Of a DNA stretch of 10,268 nucleotides, positions 1-7,700 are shown in pieces; position 1 is the stretch's first letter, and every line of letters starts with the position of its first letter. The notes under the pieces were generated by a model that was not told the origin of the DNA, did not search any database, and saw only the letters and a program-made list of their open reading frames with translations. Origin of the DNA: Pseudomonadota bacterium (GTDB lineage Bacteria; Pseudomonadota; Alphaproteobacteria; Rhizobiales; Rhizobiaceae). Where the stretch lies: positions 1 through 10,268 of the forward strand of contig JAEYTV010000011.1 of the NCBI GenBank assembly GCA_023433855.1, given 5' to 3'. The position numbers were made by a program, and so were the translations under genes.

Positions 1-1
1 G

Positions 2-340
2 AACAAGGACGACGGCAACTATGTCACCGAGAACATCCTGAGCAACATTCGGGTACTGGCGATCGATCAGCAGATCCAGGAAACGGAAGACGGCAAGAAG
101 GCGGTAGTCGGCACGACCGCCACGCTGGAACTGACGCCGGATCAGGCACGGGTGATCGCGGTGGCGCAGCAGATGGCGAACCGGTTGACGCTCGCTTTGC
201 GTTCGGTCGCCGACTCGCAGGAGCCCGACACGGCGGTGGCGGATTACCTGCTGCATGGCGGCGACGGCAAGGGCGACATCCAGATCATCAAATCGGGCTC
301 GATCGTCAAGAGCCAGTCTGCGGCGACCCAGGCGAATTGA
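2..340 (+). CDS. cpaB: CpaB/RcpC pilus assembly protein, C-terminal part (5' end outside window)
   Basis: The last 112 residues of CpaB are visible, from the window edge to the TGA at 338-340. CpaB (RcpC in the Tad nomenclature) is a periplasmic or outer-membrane-associated protein of Flp pilus assembly that works with the CpaC secretin. The visible part contains a segment typical of the family's C-terminus: NIRVLAID near residues 15-22, then ATLELTPDQARVIAVAQQM and a leucine-rich stretch, followed by a low-complexity tail ending QSAATQAN. The N-terminal membrane segment and SAF-like domain lie outside the window. The stop is 13 bases before the cpaC start, so the two are co-transcribed. Identification rests on the tail sequence plus the unmistakable cpaC-cpaD-cpaE-cpaF order that follows. 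Confidence 0.9.
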   Translation, partial: NKDDGNYVTENILSNIRVLAIDQQIQETEDGKKAVVGTTATLELTPDQARVIAVAQQMANRLTLALRSVADSQEPDTAVADYLLHGGDGKGDIQIIKSGSIVKSQSAATQAN

Positions 341-353
341 ACGGAGCAACCCA

Positions 354-1907
354 GTGAGCAGTTTCAAATGCAAGATACGCAGTACGGCGGTGGCAGGCAT
401 GGCTTTCTGCCTTGCCCTCTCCGGCGGTCCGGCTGATCTTGCAACCGGCAGCTTCGGCCCGGCGCAGGCGCTCGCCGCAACCGGTGGCCTGATCCGTATA
501 ACGGACAGCGGCCCCGGCATCCGCAAGCGTCTCGAACTTGGGTTGAACAAGGCGCTCGTCGTGGATCTGCCGACCGACGCCCACGACATCCTTGTGGCCG
601 ATCCCTCGATCGCCGATGCGGTGACGCGGACGTCGCGGCGCATTTACCTGTTCGGCAAGACGGTCGGCCAGACCAACATCTTCGTCTTCGGGCCGCAGGG
701 CGAGGAAGTGATCAGCCTCGACCTGGAGATCGAACGGGACATCTCCGGCCTGGAGCAGAACCTTCGCCGCTTCCTGCCCGAATCGCAGATCAAGGTCGAG
801 ATCATTTCCGACAATATCGTGCTTTCCGGCAGCGTACGGACCCCGCAGGACTCGGCCCAGGCGGAGAAGCTCGCCAACGCCTTCCTGAAGGGCGGCGAGG
901 CGACGACCCGCAACATCACCGCGCAGGGCAACAATGGCGATGCGGACATCTTCGCCGAGGAACGCCAGCGGTCCCAGATCGTCAACCTCCTGACCATCGA
1001 GGGCGAGGATCAGGTTACCCTCAAGGTAACGGTGGCGGAAGTCAGCCGGCAGGTGCTCAAGCAACTCGGCTTCAATGGGTCCGTTTCCGGGAGAGACGGG
1101 GCGGTCTCGTTCGCCAACCCTTCCAACCTCGGTAGCGCCATCAACACGTTCGGCACGGGCGTTCTTACCGGGCGGGTCGGCAATACAAGCCTCGCCACCT
1201 ACGTGAACGCCATGGAGCAGGCCGGCGTGATGCGCACCCTTGCGGAGCCGAGCCTCACGGCGATCTCCGGCCGGCAGGCGAAATTCTATGTGGGCGGCGA
1301 ATTCCGCCTGCCTGCCGAGCAGGAGGTCAGCGTCGACGAAGAGACCGGACTGCCGCGCGTCTCGCGCACGATCAACTCCGTCGACTACGGCATCGAGCTC
1401 AACTTCAAGCCGGTGGTCCTGTCGGCCGGGCGGATCAGCCTGAACATCGAGACGAATGTGTCTGAGCCGACCTACGAGGGATCCACCGTGACCGGCAACG
1501 GCAGCTCGGCGCGCATTCCCGGCCACACCTTCATGTCGATACGCAAACGCGAGGCGTCGACCACCGTGGAACTGCCGTCGGGCGGCTCGATCGTCATCGC
1601 CGGGCTCGTTCAGGACAACATCCGCCAGGCAATGTCCGGTCTTCCGGGAATTTCCAAGGTGCCAGTGTTCGGGACGCTCTTCCGCAGCAAGGATTTCGTG
1701 CGAAACGAGACGGAACTTGTCATCATCGCCACGCCCTATCTGGTGCGCCCGGTGGCGCGCAGCGAGATCGCGCGTCCGGATGACAACTTCAATCCGGAAA
1801 ACGATGCGGCGAGCTTTTTCCTCAACCGCGTGAACAAGATCTATGGCCGCAAGGAACCCGTCGCGGCGGGGCAGTATCACGGCGCAGTCGGCTTTATCTA
1901 CAAGTGA
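354..1907 (+). CDS. cpaC: CpaC/RcpA outer-membrane secretin of the Tad pilus
   Basis: The 517-residue product forms the outer-membrane pore through which the Flp pilus exits. I chose the GTG at 354 because GGAG at 343-346 stands 7 bases before it and the product then begins with a signal peptide (basic residues 5-9, hydrophobic core about 11-24, AQALAA near 37-42). The frame stays open to an upstream ATG at 255, but that start would overlap cpaB and has no such leader. Residues about 47-127 match the pilus/secretin N-terminal domain, 145-195 look like a BON-type module (VLSGSVRTPQDS), and about 285-467 form the secretin domain, with GLPGISKVPVFGTLF (429-443) and ELVIIATPYLV (454-464). The length is normal for the family. 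It lies 13 bases after cpaB and its stop overlaps cpaD. Confidence 0.95.
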   Translation: MSSFKCKIRSTAVAGMAFCLALSGGPADLATGSFGPAQALAATGGLIRITDSGPGIRKRLELGLNKALVVDLPTDAHDILVADPSIADAVTRTSRRIYLFGKTVGQTNIFVFGPQGEEVISLDLEIERDISGLEQNLRRFLPESQIKVEIISDNIVLSGSVRTPQDSAQAEKLANAFLKGGEATTRNITAQGNNGDADIFAEERQRSQIVNLLTIEGEDQVTLKVTVAEVSRQVLKQLGFNGSVSGRDGAVSFANPSNLGSAINTFGTGVLTGRVGNTSLATYVNAMEQAGVMRTLAEPSLTAISGRQAKFYVGGEFRLPAEQEVSVDEETGLPRVSRTINSVDYGIELNFKPVVLSAGRISLNIETNVSEPTYEGSTVTGNGSSARIPGHTFMSIRKREASTTVELPSGGSIVIAGLVQDNIRQAMSGLPGISKVPVFGTLFRSKDFVRNETELVIIATPYLVRPVARSEIARPDDNFNPENDAASFFLNRVNKIYGRKEPVAAGQYHGAVGFIYK

Positions 1908-2623
1908 TGGTCATGGTCATGGAAACGCGAGTATTCTCCCACCTGCAGCACCGCATGACCCGTGCGGTCGAAGCGCCGAGGCGCAGGATCGCTCCTCTGG
2001 CCGCCTGCCTGGCGTCCACCGTGCTTCTGTCGGCCTGCGGCAACAACCTGACCACCGGCGCAATCCCGGACGACTATCGCACACGTCATCCGATCGTGCT
2101 GGCGGAAGGCGAACATACGCTGGATATTCCGGTCGCTTCAGGGGATGTCCGTTTGTCGACCGGTATGACAGACACGATCAAGGGCTTTGCCCAGCGGTTT
2201 GCAGCCTCGCCGGCTGGCATTATCCAGATCCAGGTGCCCGACGGCTCCTACAATGCCGGCGCTGCCCGACACATTGCCGGCGACATCCGGCGTGCGCTCG
2301 CCAAGTCGGGCATCAAGCCGGAGCGGATCCTGACGACCGGTTATGCGGCCGCTCCGACGGGCGACGCCGCACCGCTCCGCCTGGCCTATGTCACGACCAA
2401 GCCCATGACCAGCGTCTGCGGCGAATGGCCGGCAGACTTGTCCAACGACACCTTCGGAAACAGGAACTGGTACAATTTCGGTTGTGCCAGCCAGAACAAT
2501 CTGGCCGCACAGGTTGCCAATCCCACGGATCTCGTGGCCCCGCGCGGTATGACCCCGATCGATGCCACCCAGCGCGCCAGGGTAATCAGCGAGTATCGCG
2601 GCGAAACAGGCGGCGACAAATAG
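1907..2623 (+). CDS. cpaD: CpaD pilus assembly lipoprotein
   Basis: The product (238 residues from ATG 1907) matches the CpaD family, found mainly in Alphaproteobacteria. After a basic N-terminus comes a hydrophobic segment ending in the lipobox LLSAC, with Cys44 as the expected lipidation site, so it should be an outer-membrane-associated lipoprotein supporting the CpaC secretin. The C-terminal half carries the family signature: Cys171 in CGEWP, then GCASQNNLAAQVANP around Cys193, then DLVAPRG. The start is uncertain. GTG 1904, ATG 1907, ATG 1913 and ATG 1919 are all in frame because of a repeated six-base unit, and no clear Shine-Dalgarno precedes them. ATG 1907 overlaps the cpaC stop (TGATG), which suggests translational coupling. 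Confidence 0.93.
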   Translation: MVMVMETRVFSHLQHRMTRAVEAPRRRIAPLAACLASTVLLSACGNNLTTGAIPDDYRTRHPIVLAEGEHTLDIPVASGDVRLSTGMTDTIKGFAQRFAASPAGIIQIQVPDGSYNAGAARHIAGDIRRALAKSGIKPERILTTGYAAAPTGDAAPLRLAYVTTKPMTSVCGEWPADLSNDTFGNRNWYNFGCASQNNLAAQVANPTDLVAPRGMTPIDATQRARVISEYRGETGGDK

Positions 2624-2644
2624 GCGAGAGTATCGGAGAAGACG

Positions 2645-3934
2645 ATGAGTGCGGTCAGTTACGACATCCGGCCTTCCGGTGAGGAGGACATCGCCGAGGC
2701 AGATCGGCCTGGCGATTTCGACTCGCTGCGCCCGCTCCCCCGCATTTCCATCCACGCCTTCTGCGAGAGCGATGCGATGCAGCGGATGATGGACCGGATC
2801 GGTCGGGACCGGCGCATGGCGAAAGTCAACCTGCGGGTGACGATCGGAAGCACCAGTGCGGCTGCCAACATGTTTGCCTCGGCGCCGACCCCCAATCTGA
2901 TCGTTCTGGAGACGGACGCGGAGCCGGCGAACATGCTTGCCGAACTCCGGCCTCTTGCAGAGGTCTGCGACCCGTCGACACGGGTGGTGATCGTCGGCCG
3001 CTACAACGATATTGCCCTTTACCGGGAACTGATCCGGAACGGAATATCGGAGTACCTGGTAGGCCCCGTCGCCATGCCCGACATGCTTGCCTCGATCGCG
3101 TCCATCTTCGTTGATCCGGAAGCGGAGCCGCTTGGCAGGTCGATCGCCTTCATCGGCGCCAAGGGTGGCGTGGGCTCCTCCACGATTGCGCACAACTGTG
3201 CCTTTGGCATATCCAGCCTTTTCTCGACGGAAACGATCCTCGCCGACCTGGACCTGCCGTTCGGCACCGCCAACATCGATTTCGACCAGGACCCGGCGCA
3301 AGGAATAGCAGAAGCGGTCTTTGCACCGGAGCGGCTGGACGAGGTGTTCCTCGACCGTCTGCTGACGAAGTGTTCCGAGCACCTGTCGCTGCTGGCCGCG
3401 CCATCGCTGCTCGACCGGTCATACGACTTTGACCCGGCCGCGTTCACGCCGATCGTCGAACTGTTGCAGCGCAGCGCCCCTGTGGTGGTTCTCGATATTC
3501 CACATGGCTGGACAGACTGGACCCGCACTGTGTTGGCCGAAGCGGACGAGGTGGTGATCTGCGCGGTTCCCGACCTTGCCAATCTGCGTAATACGAAGAA
3601 TGTGCATGATGCCCTCAAGAAACTGCGTCCCAATGACCGGCCCCCGCATCTGGTGCTCAATCAGGTGGGTGTGCCCAAGCGGCCGGAGATCGCGCCGGCG
3701 GACTTTCTCGAGCCGCTCGAGATCGAGCCGCTGGCCATCCTGCCTTTCGACGTGCAGCTCTTCGGCAACGCTGCCAACAGCGGGCGCATGATCGCCGAGA
3801 TCGATCCAAAATCCGCAGCGGCGGAAACCTTCTCTCAGATTGCTCACGCCGTGACCGGCCGGATGGCGGTGAAGAAGGTGAAGAAGGCTGGGCTCGGCGG
3901 CATCCTCCAGATGCTGTCGCGCAAGAAGCCGTAA
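2645..3934 (+). CDS. cpaE: CpaE/TadZ pilus localisation ATPase with pseudo-receiver domain
   Basis: The 429-residue protein is a MinD/ParA-superfamily ATPase that places the Tad machine in the cell (established for CpaE/TadZ). Residues about 32-155 have a response-regulator receiver fold (NLIVLETD, RVVIVGRYND, GISEYLVGP), but Glu89 stands where the phosphorylated Asp is expected, so it is probably a pseudo-receiver. The ATPase domain starts about 165, with the P-loop GAKGGVGSST at 171-180. The signature Lys173 is kept, while the usual P-loop Lys is Ser178, as is common in TadZ proteins. ADLDLPFG (200-207) and VVVLDIP (280-286) fit the A' and Walker B elements. The start is supported by GGAG at 2635-2638, 6 bases before the ATG. 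The C-terminus is basic. Confidence 0.94.
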   Translation: MSAVSYDIRPSGEEDIAEADRPGDFDSLRPLPRISIHAFCESDAMQRMMDRIGRDRRMAKVNLRVTIGSTSAAANMFASAPTPNLIVLETDAEPANMLAELRPLAEVCDPSTRVVIVGRYNDIALYRELIRNGISEYLVGPVAMPDMLASIASIFVDPEAEPLGRSIAFIGAKGGVGSSTIAHNCAFGISSLFSTETILADLDLPFGTANIDFDQDPAQGIAEAVFAPERLDEVFLDRLLTKCSEHLSLLAAPSLLDRSYDFDPAAFTPIVELLQRSAPVVVLDIPHGWTDWTRTVLAEADEVVICAVPDLANLRNTKNVHDALKKLRPNDRPPHLVLNQVGVPKRPEIAPADFLEPLEIEPLAILPFDVQLFGNAANSGRMIAEIDPKSAAAETFSQIAHAVTGRMAVKKVKKAGLGGILQMLSRKKP

Positions 3935-3949
3935 CGTCAGGAAACGTGA

Positions 3950-5449
3950 ATGTTCGGAAAACGGGGAAACGACGGTTTTGGCAAGAGCGGCGGAGCGGTT
4001 GCGCCGCCGCTGGCTGCTGTGCCTGTCCGGGATCCGCTGGCGTCGGAAAAACCGGTAGCGCCCGAGGTTCTCGCAGAACCTTTCTCCGCGACAGCCGCTC
4101 AGCGTCAGCCCGTTGTTCCTCCGCCGCTTGCCCCTCAGCCAGCCGCGCGCAGGAAGCCTGTCCGCACCGAGCTCTACTATGATACCAAGAGCCAGGTTTT
4201 CTCCGCGCTCATCGACACGATCGACCTCTCGCAGCTCGCCAAGCTCGACGGAGAAAGCGCGCGCGAGGAAATCCGCGACATCGTCAACGACATCATCACC
4301 ATCAAGAACTTTGCGATGTCGATCTCCGAGCAGGAGGAACTGCTGGAGGACATCTGCAATGATGTCCTGGGCTACGGTCCGCTGGAGCCGCTTCTTGCCC
4401 GTGACGACATCGCCGACATCATGGTCAACGGTGCCGGGCAGACCTTCATCGAAGTGGCTGGCAAGACGATCGAGTCCGAGATCCGCTTTCGCGACAACGC
4501 GCAACTCCTGTCCATCTGCCAGCGGATCGTCAGCCAGGTCGGCCGGCGCGTGGACGAATCCTCACCGATCTGCGATGCCCGGTTGCCTGACGGGTCTCGC
4601 GTCAACGTCATCGCCCCTCCGCTTGCGATCGATGGTCCTGCGCTGACCATCCGCAAGTTCAAGAAGGACAAGCTGACGCTCGAACAGCTCGTCAAGTTCG
4701 GAGCGATCACACCGGAAGGCGCGGTTCTCCTGCAGATCATTGGCCGCGTTCGCTGCAATGTCGTCATCTCCGGCGGGACCGGCTCGGGCAAGACGACCCT
4801 GCTCAATTGCCTGACACGCTATATCGATGCGGACGAGCGGATCATCACCTGCGAAGATACTGCCGAACTGCAGCTGCAGCAGCCGCACGTGGTCCGCCTT
4901 GAAACGCGCCCGCCCAACATTGAAGGCGAGGGTGAGATCACCATGCGTGATCTCGTCAAGAACTGCCTGCGCATGCGTCCTGAACGCATCATCGTCGGCG
5001 AAGTGCGTGGACCCGAAGTATTCGACCTCCTGCAGGCGATGAACACGGGCCATGACGGCTCGATGGGCACGATCCACGCCAATACCCCGCGCGAATGCCT
5101 GAGCCGCATGGAATCCATGATTGCCATGGGTGGGTATTCTCTACCGGCGAAGACGGTGCGGGAGATCATCACCGGGTCCATCGACGTCATCATCCAGGCC
5201 GCGCGGCTGCGCGATGGTTCACGCCGCATCACCCAGGTCACCGAAGTGATCGGCATGGAAGGCGATGTAATTGTGACGCAGGATCTGATGCGCTACGAGA
5301 TCATGGGTGAGGATGCCAACGGCCGGCTGGTCGGTCGGCACGTCTCGACCGGGATCGGCAAACCGCACTTCTGGGATCGGGCTCGCTATTTCAACGAGGA
5401 AAGCCGGCTTGCCGCAGCCCTCGATGCAATGGCGCCGGGCGAGGATTGA
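3950..5449 (+). CDS. cpaF: CpaF/TadA secretion ATPase of the Tad pilus
   Basis: The 499-residue protein is the hexameric cytoplasmic ATPase (VirB11/GspE superfamily) that powers Flp pilus assembly. Residues 16-70 are a proline/alanine-rich linker, variable in the family. The N-terminal domain follows (about 75-250; LGYGPLEPLL, IMVNG). The ATPase core shows Walker A GGTGSGKTT (275-283), an Asp box CEDTAELQL (301-309), Walker B RIIVGEVRG with Glu351 (346-354), and a His box HDGSMGTIHANTP with His376 (368-380). All catalytic motifs are intact and the length is usual. AGGA at 3939-3942 stands 7 bases before the ATG. It lies 15 bases after cpaE and 19 before tadB, in the same operon. Confidence 0.97.
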   Translation: MFGKRGNDGFGKSGGAVAPPLAAVPVRDPLASEKPVAPEVLAEPFSATAAQRQPVVPPPLAPQPAARRKPVRTELYYDTKSQVFSALIDTIDLSQLAKLDGESAREEIRDIVNDIITIKNFAMSISEQEELLEDICNDVLGYGPLEPLLARDDIADIMVNGAGQTFIEVAGKTIESEIRFRDNAQLLSICQRIVSQVGRRVDESSPICDARLPDGSRVNVIAPPLAIDGPALTIRKFKKDKLTLEQLVKFGAITPEGAVLLQIIGRVRCNVVISGGTGSGKTTLLNCLTRYIDADERIITCEDTAELQLQQPHVVRLETRPPNIEGEGEITMRDLVKNCLRMRPERIIVGEVRGPEVFDLLQAMNTGHDGSMGTIHANTPRECLSRMESMIAMGGYSLPAKTVREIITGSIDVIIQAARLRDGSRRITQVTEVIGMEGDVIVTQDLMRYEIMGEDANGRLVGRHVSTGIGKPHFWDRARYFNEESRLAAALDAMAPGED

Positions 5450-5468
5450 GAACGAAGGGAAAGACGCC

Positions 5469-6482
5469 ATGTTCGGGGTCGACATCACAGTCCTGGCGAT
5501 TGCCGCGCTGATGGCAGTCGCCGCGGGCGCGGTATGCTACGGCCTTCTCTACGGCCGCATGGAAGTCGAGAAGAAGGCGGGATCCCGGCTGAGCCGAGTC
5601 AAGGCCGCTGAAACCGACCTCGCGAAGGTCAAGGCCGCCCGCGACCGGGTGCAGGAACTCTCCAGGCGCCGCAAGTCGGTGCAGGACTCATTAAAGGACC
5701 TCGAGAAGAAGCAGGAAGAGAAGAACCGGAAGACCGGGGACCGAAGCCTCAGATCCCGGCTCGTGCAGACCGGCTTCCAGCTCACGCTGGCGCGCTTCTA
5801 CATGCTCAGCGCCGCCTTCGGCATTGTCGTCTTCCTGGTCACGCTGCTCGCCGGCTTGCCGTTGCTGGGTGCGATCGGTGCGGCCTTCGCGGGGGCCCTC
5901 GGGCTTCCCCGCTGGCTTGTCGGGTTTTTCGTCAAGCGGCGCCAGAAGCGGTTCATCGAGGAATTCCCCAATGCGCTGGACGTGATGGTTCGTTCCATCA
6001 AATCCGGCCTGCCGCTCAACGACGCGATGCGCCTGGTGGCGTCCGACGGGCAGGAGCCCGTAAAGGCGGAATTCCGCCGCATCGTCGAGTCCCAGCAGGT
6101 AGGGCTGAGCATCCCCGAAGCCTGCACGCGTATGATGCTGACCATGCCGCTGCCCGAGGTGAACTTCTTCGCCATCGTCATTACCATCCAGAGCCAGGCG
6201 GGCGGCAACCTGTCTGAAGCGCTGGGCAATCTTTCCCGCGTCTTGCGCGAGCGGAAGAAGATGAAGGCAAAGGTGAATGCCCTGTCAATGGAAGCAAAGG
6301 CTTCGGCAGTGATCATCGGGTCACTGCCCTTCATCGTATCCTTGCTCGTCTACCTGACGTCGCCCGACTACATGACGGTGCTCTTCACCGATCCGCGCGG
6401 CCACCTCATCATGTTGCTCTCCGCCATCTGGATGTCGATCGGCATATTCGTGATGCGCAACATGATCAACTTCGACATCTGA
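5469..6482 (+). CDS. tadB: TadB inner-membrane platform protein (T2SS F-like)
   Basis: The 337-residue protein is one of two GspF-like membrane proteins that form the platform for pilin polymerisation with CpaF. The ATG at 5469 was chosen because AAGGGA (5455-5460) stands 8 bases upstream. An in-frame ATG at 5307 lies deep inside cpaF and is unlikely. Predicted order: transmembrane segment about 5-27, a charged, probably coiled-coil cytoplasmic stretch about 32-90 rich in Lys/Glu/Arg, membrane segments within 112-155, a T2SSF domain about 165-295 (FPNALDVMVRSIKSGLPL, QSQAGGNLSEALGNL), and terminal membrane segments near 280-297 and 311-330. The stop is 11 bases before the tadC start. The partner tadC follows at once, as in other tad clusters. 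Confidence 0.95.
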   Translation: MFGVDITVLAIAALMAVAAGAVCYGLLYGRMEVEKKAGSRLSRVKAAETDLAKVKAARDRVQELSRRRKSVQDSLKDLEKKQEEKNRKTGDRSLRSRLVQTGFQLTLARFYMLSAAFGIVVFLVTLLAGLPLLGAIGAAFAGALGLPRWLVGFFVKRRQKRFIEEFPNALDVMVRSIKSGLPLNDAMRLVASDGQEPVKAEFRRIVESQQVGLSIPEACTRMMLTMPLPEVNFFAIVITIQSQAGGNLSEALGNLSRVLRERKKMKAKVNALSMEAKASAVIIGSLPFIVSLLVYLTSPDYMTVLFTDPRGHLIMLLSAIWMSIGIFVMRNMINFDI

Positions 6483-6493
6483 GGAGCGCAGTC

Positions 6494-7471
6494 GTGAAGG
6501 ACCTGGCAGCCGCGTTGACTGATCCCGCCACGCTCATGGCGCTGCTCGTTGCCGTCGCGGTCCTGGCGACCTTCTACACCCTGGCAAGCCCCTTCCTCGA
6601 GGGAGGGCAGCTGGAGAAGCGGATGAAGGCTGTCTCCACCGAACGGGAGCAGATACGCGCCCGCGAACGGGCCCGCATGAATGCCGAGCAGTCCAAGACG
6701 TCGCTGCGAACACAGAACAACCAGTCCGTCCGCCAGATTGTCGAACGCTTCAATCTTCGAAAGGCGCTCGTTGACGACAATACGGTGAACCGGCTGCGCG
6801 CGGCGGGACTAAGGTCGCAAAATGCCCTGAACATCTTCCTGGTCGCCCGGTTCCTGCTGCGATTCGTGTTTCTGGCCCTTGCGATCTTCTGGGTTTTTGT
6901 CCTCGGAAACCTGGCCTCACGGCCATTCCCGATTCGCCTCCTCGCGGTGATTGGCTTTTCCTATGCCGGTTTCTATGCGCCGAACGTGTACGTGTCCAAT
7001 CTCGTGAACAAGCGGCAGCTCTCCATCAAGCGCGCCTGGCCGGACGCGCTCGATCTGATGCTGATTTGTGTTGAAGCGGGGATCTCCATCGAAGCGGCCA
7101 TGCGCCGCGTGGCCGAGGAAATGTCGCAGCAGTCGCCGCCACTTGCCGAGGAAATGGTCCTGACGACGGCCGAACTTTCCTTCCTGCAGGACCGGCGTGC
7201 GGCTCTGGAGAACCTCGGAACCCGCACACAGCTCGAGACGGTAAAATCCGTCACCCAGGCTCTGATACAGGCCGAACGTTATGGTACGCCCATCGCCCAG
7301 GCACTTCGCGTGCTTGCCCAGGAGAGTCGCGATCAACGCATGAACGAGGCGGAGAAGAAGGCGGCTGCCCTGCCTCCCAAACTGACCGTTCCGATGATCC
7401 TGTTCTTCCTTCCAGTGCTGGTGGCAGTCATTCTCGGCCCGGCAGGCATTCAGGTCGCCGACAAGTTCTGA
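6494..7471 (+). CDS. tadC: TadC inner-membrane platform protein (T2SS F-like)
   Basis: The 325-residue protein is the second GspF-like platform component. The start is GTG 6494, with GGAG at 6483-6486 7 bases before it. Predicted membrane segments are about 12-32, 113-138 and 145-168, with a terminal one about 298-318. Between them lies the T2SSF domain: WPDALDLMLICVEAGISIEAA (182-202) and ERYGTPIAQALRVLAQESRDQR (261-282), ending in the family-typical KKAAALPPKLTVPMILFFLPV. A polar segment (40-85) follows the first membrane helix. The gene is complete and of ordinary length. It is the last gene of the + strand pilus operon in the window, followed by a hairpin at 7500-7527. Confidence 0.95.
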   Translation: MKDLAAALTDPATLMALLVAVAVLATFYTLASPFLEGGQLEKRMKAVSTEREQIRARERARMNAEQSKTSLRTQNNQSVRQIVERFNLRKALVDDNTVNRLRAAGLRSQNALNIFLVARFLLRFVFLALAIFWVFVLGNLASRPFPIRLLAVIGFSYAGFYAPNVYVSNLVNKRQLSIKRAWPDALDLMLICVEAGISIEAAMRRVAEEMSQQSPPLAEEMVLTTAELSFLQDRRAALENLGTRTQLETVKSVTQALIQAERYGTPIAQALRVLAQESRDQRMNEAEKKAAALPPKLTVPMILFFLPVLVAVILGPAGIQVADKF

Positions 7472-7499
7472 GGGCGATCGCTGCGTCGATGAACCTTTT

Positions 7500-7527
7500 C
7501 TGAATTGCGGCTTCACGCCGAATTCAG
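7500..7527. repeat. Bulged hairpin downstream of tadC, possible transcript end
   Basis: CTGAATT (7500-7506) plus CGGC (7508-7511) pair with GCCG (7517-7520) plus AATTCAG (7521-7527), leaving a single bulged G at 7507 and the loop TTCAC. This 11-bp stem starts 29 bases after the tadC stop and could end or stabilise the operon mRNA. On the + strand no T-run follows; on the - strand the bases after the stem are AAAAGG, also no T-run. It is therefore not a classical intrinsic terminator. It could equally be a protein-binding dyad. Confidence 0.5.
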
Positions 7528-7532
7528 CGTCC

Positions 7533-7561
7533 TTGCGCCAATATCGATCCATCGTTGCGCC
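7533..7561. repeat. Short direct repeat TTGCGCC, 22-base period
   Basis: TTGCGCC occurs at 7533-7539 and again at 7555-7561, so the starts are 22 bases (about two helical turns) apart, in the gap between the hairpin and the small ORF. Such spacing suits a tandem protein-binding site, but seven bases in GC-rich DNA may recur by chance. Confidence 0.25.
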
Positions 7562-7589
7562 CGCGCTGACCTCTGCTGCGCGGGGAACC

Positions 7590-7595
7590 GGAGGA
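7590..7595 (+). promoter_or_regulatory. Strong Shine-Dalgarno of the small ORF
   Basis: GGAGGA stands 8 bases before the ATG at 7604. It is the best ribosome-binding site in the window, better than those of the pilus genes. This is the main reason to treat the following 23-codon frame as translated now or in the recent past. Confidence 0.5.
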
Positions 7596-7603
7596 CACTG
7601 GGT

Positions 7604-7675
7604 ATGTTGGCAAGGCTCTGCATCAATCTCATCGTGATCGGTGGCATAATCACCGTTATCACTCGGCTTGTTTGA
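7604..7675 (+). CDS. Small hydrophobic membrane peptide, 23 residues; possible detached N-terminus of the phosphatase
   Basis: ATG at 7604 opens a 23-codon frame ending in TGA at 7673-7675. The peptide begins MLARLCINL, continues VIGGIITVI and ends TRLV: an Arg near each end and a hydrophobic core of about 15 residues, the pattern of a single membrane anchor. GGAGGA lies 8 bases upstream. It does not resemble any small protein I know. The anchor is what one expects at the N-terminus of membrane-bound alphaproteobacterial dual-specificity phosphatases, and a phosphatase lacking its N-terminus lies on the opposite strand just beyond (7701-8171). It may be that gene's separated head. Alternatives are an independent small membrane protein or a chance frame. 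Confidence 0.4.
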   Translation: MLARLCINLIVIGGIITVITRLV

Positions 7676-7700
7676 ACGGGTTTCCGCCCGGCCGCTCCTG

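Noticed and set aside
306..1880. Long open frame of 524 codons on the - strand opposite cpaC
   Set aside because: Shadow of a GC-rich gene: the product is rich in Arg, His and Asp, has no recognisable domain, and cpaC is unmistakable on the other strand.
2138..3382. Open - strand frame of 414 codons across cpaD and cpaE
   Set aside because: Antisense shadow spanning two real genes, of unnatural composition and without family motifs.
3419..4504. Open - strand frame of 361 codons opposite cpaE/cpaF
   Set aside because: Crosses the junction of two well-supported + strand genes and shows no motif.
5307..5468. Longer tadB starting at ATG 5307
   Set aside because: It would overlap cpaF by over 140 bases with shadow-like residues, while ATG 5469 has a good Shine-Dalgarno and begins a membrane segment.
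7474..7481. Palindrome GCGATCGC just after tadC
   Set aside because: An isolated octamer, expected by chance in this composition; no second copy was noticed nearby.
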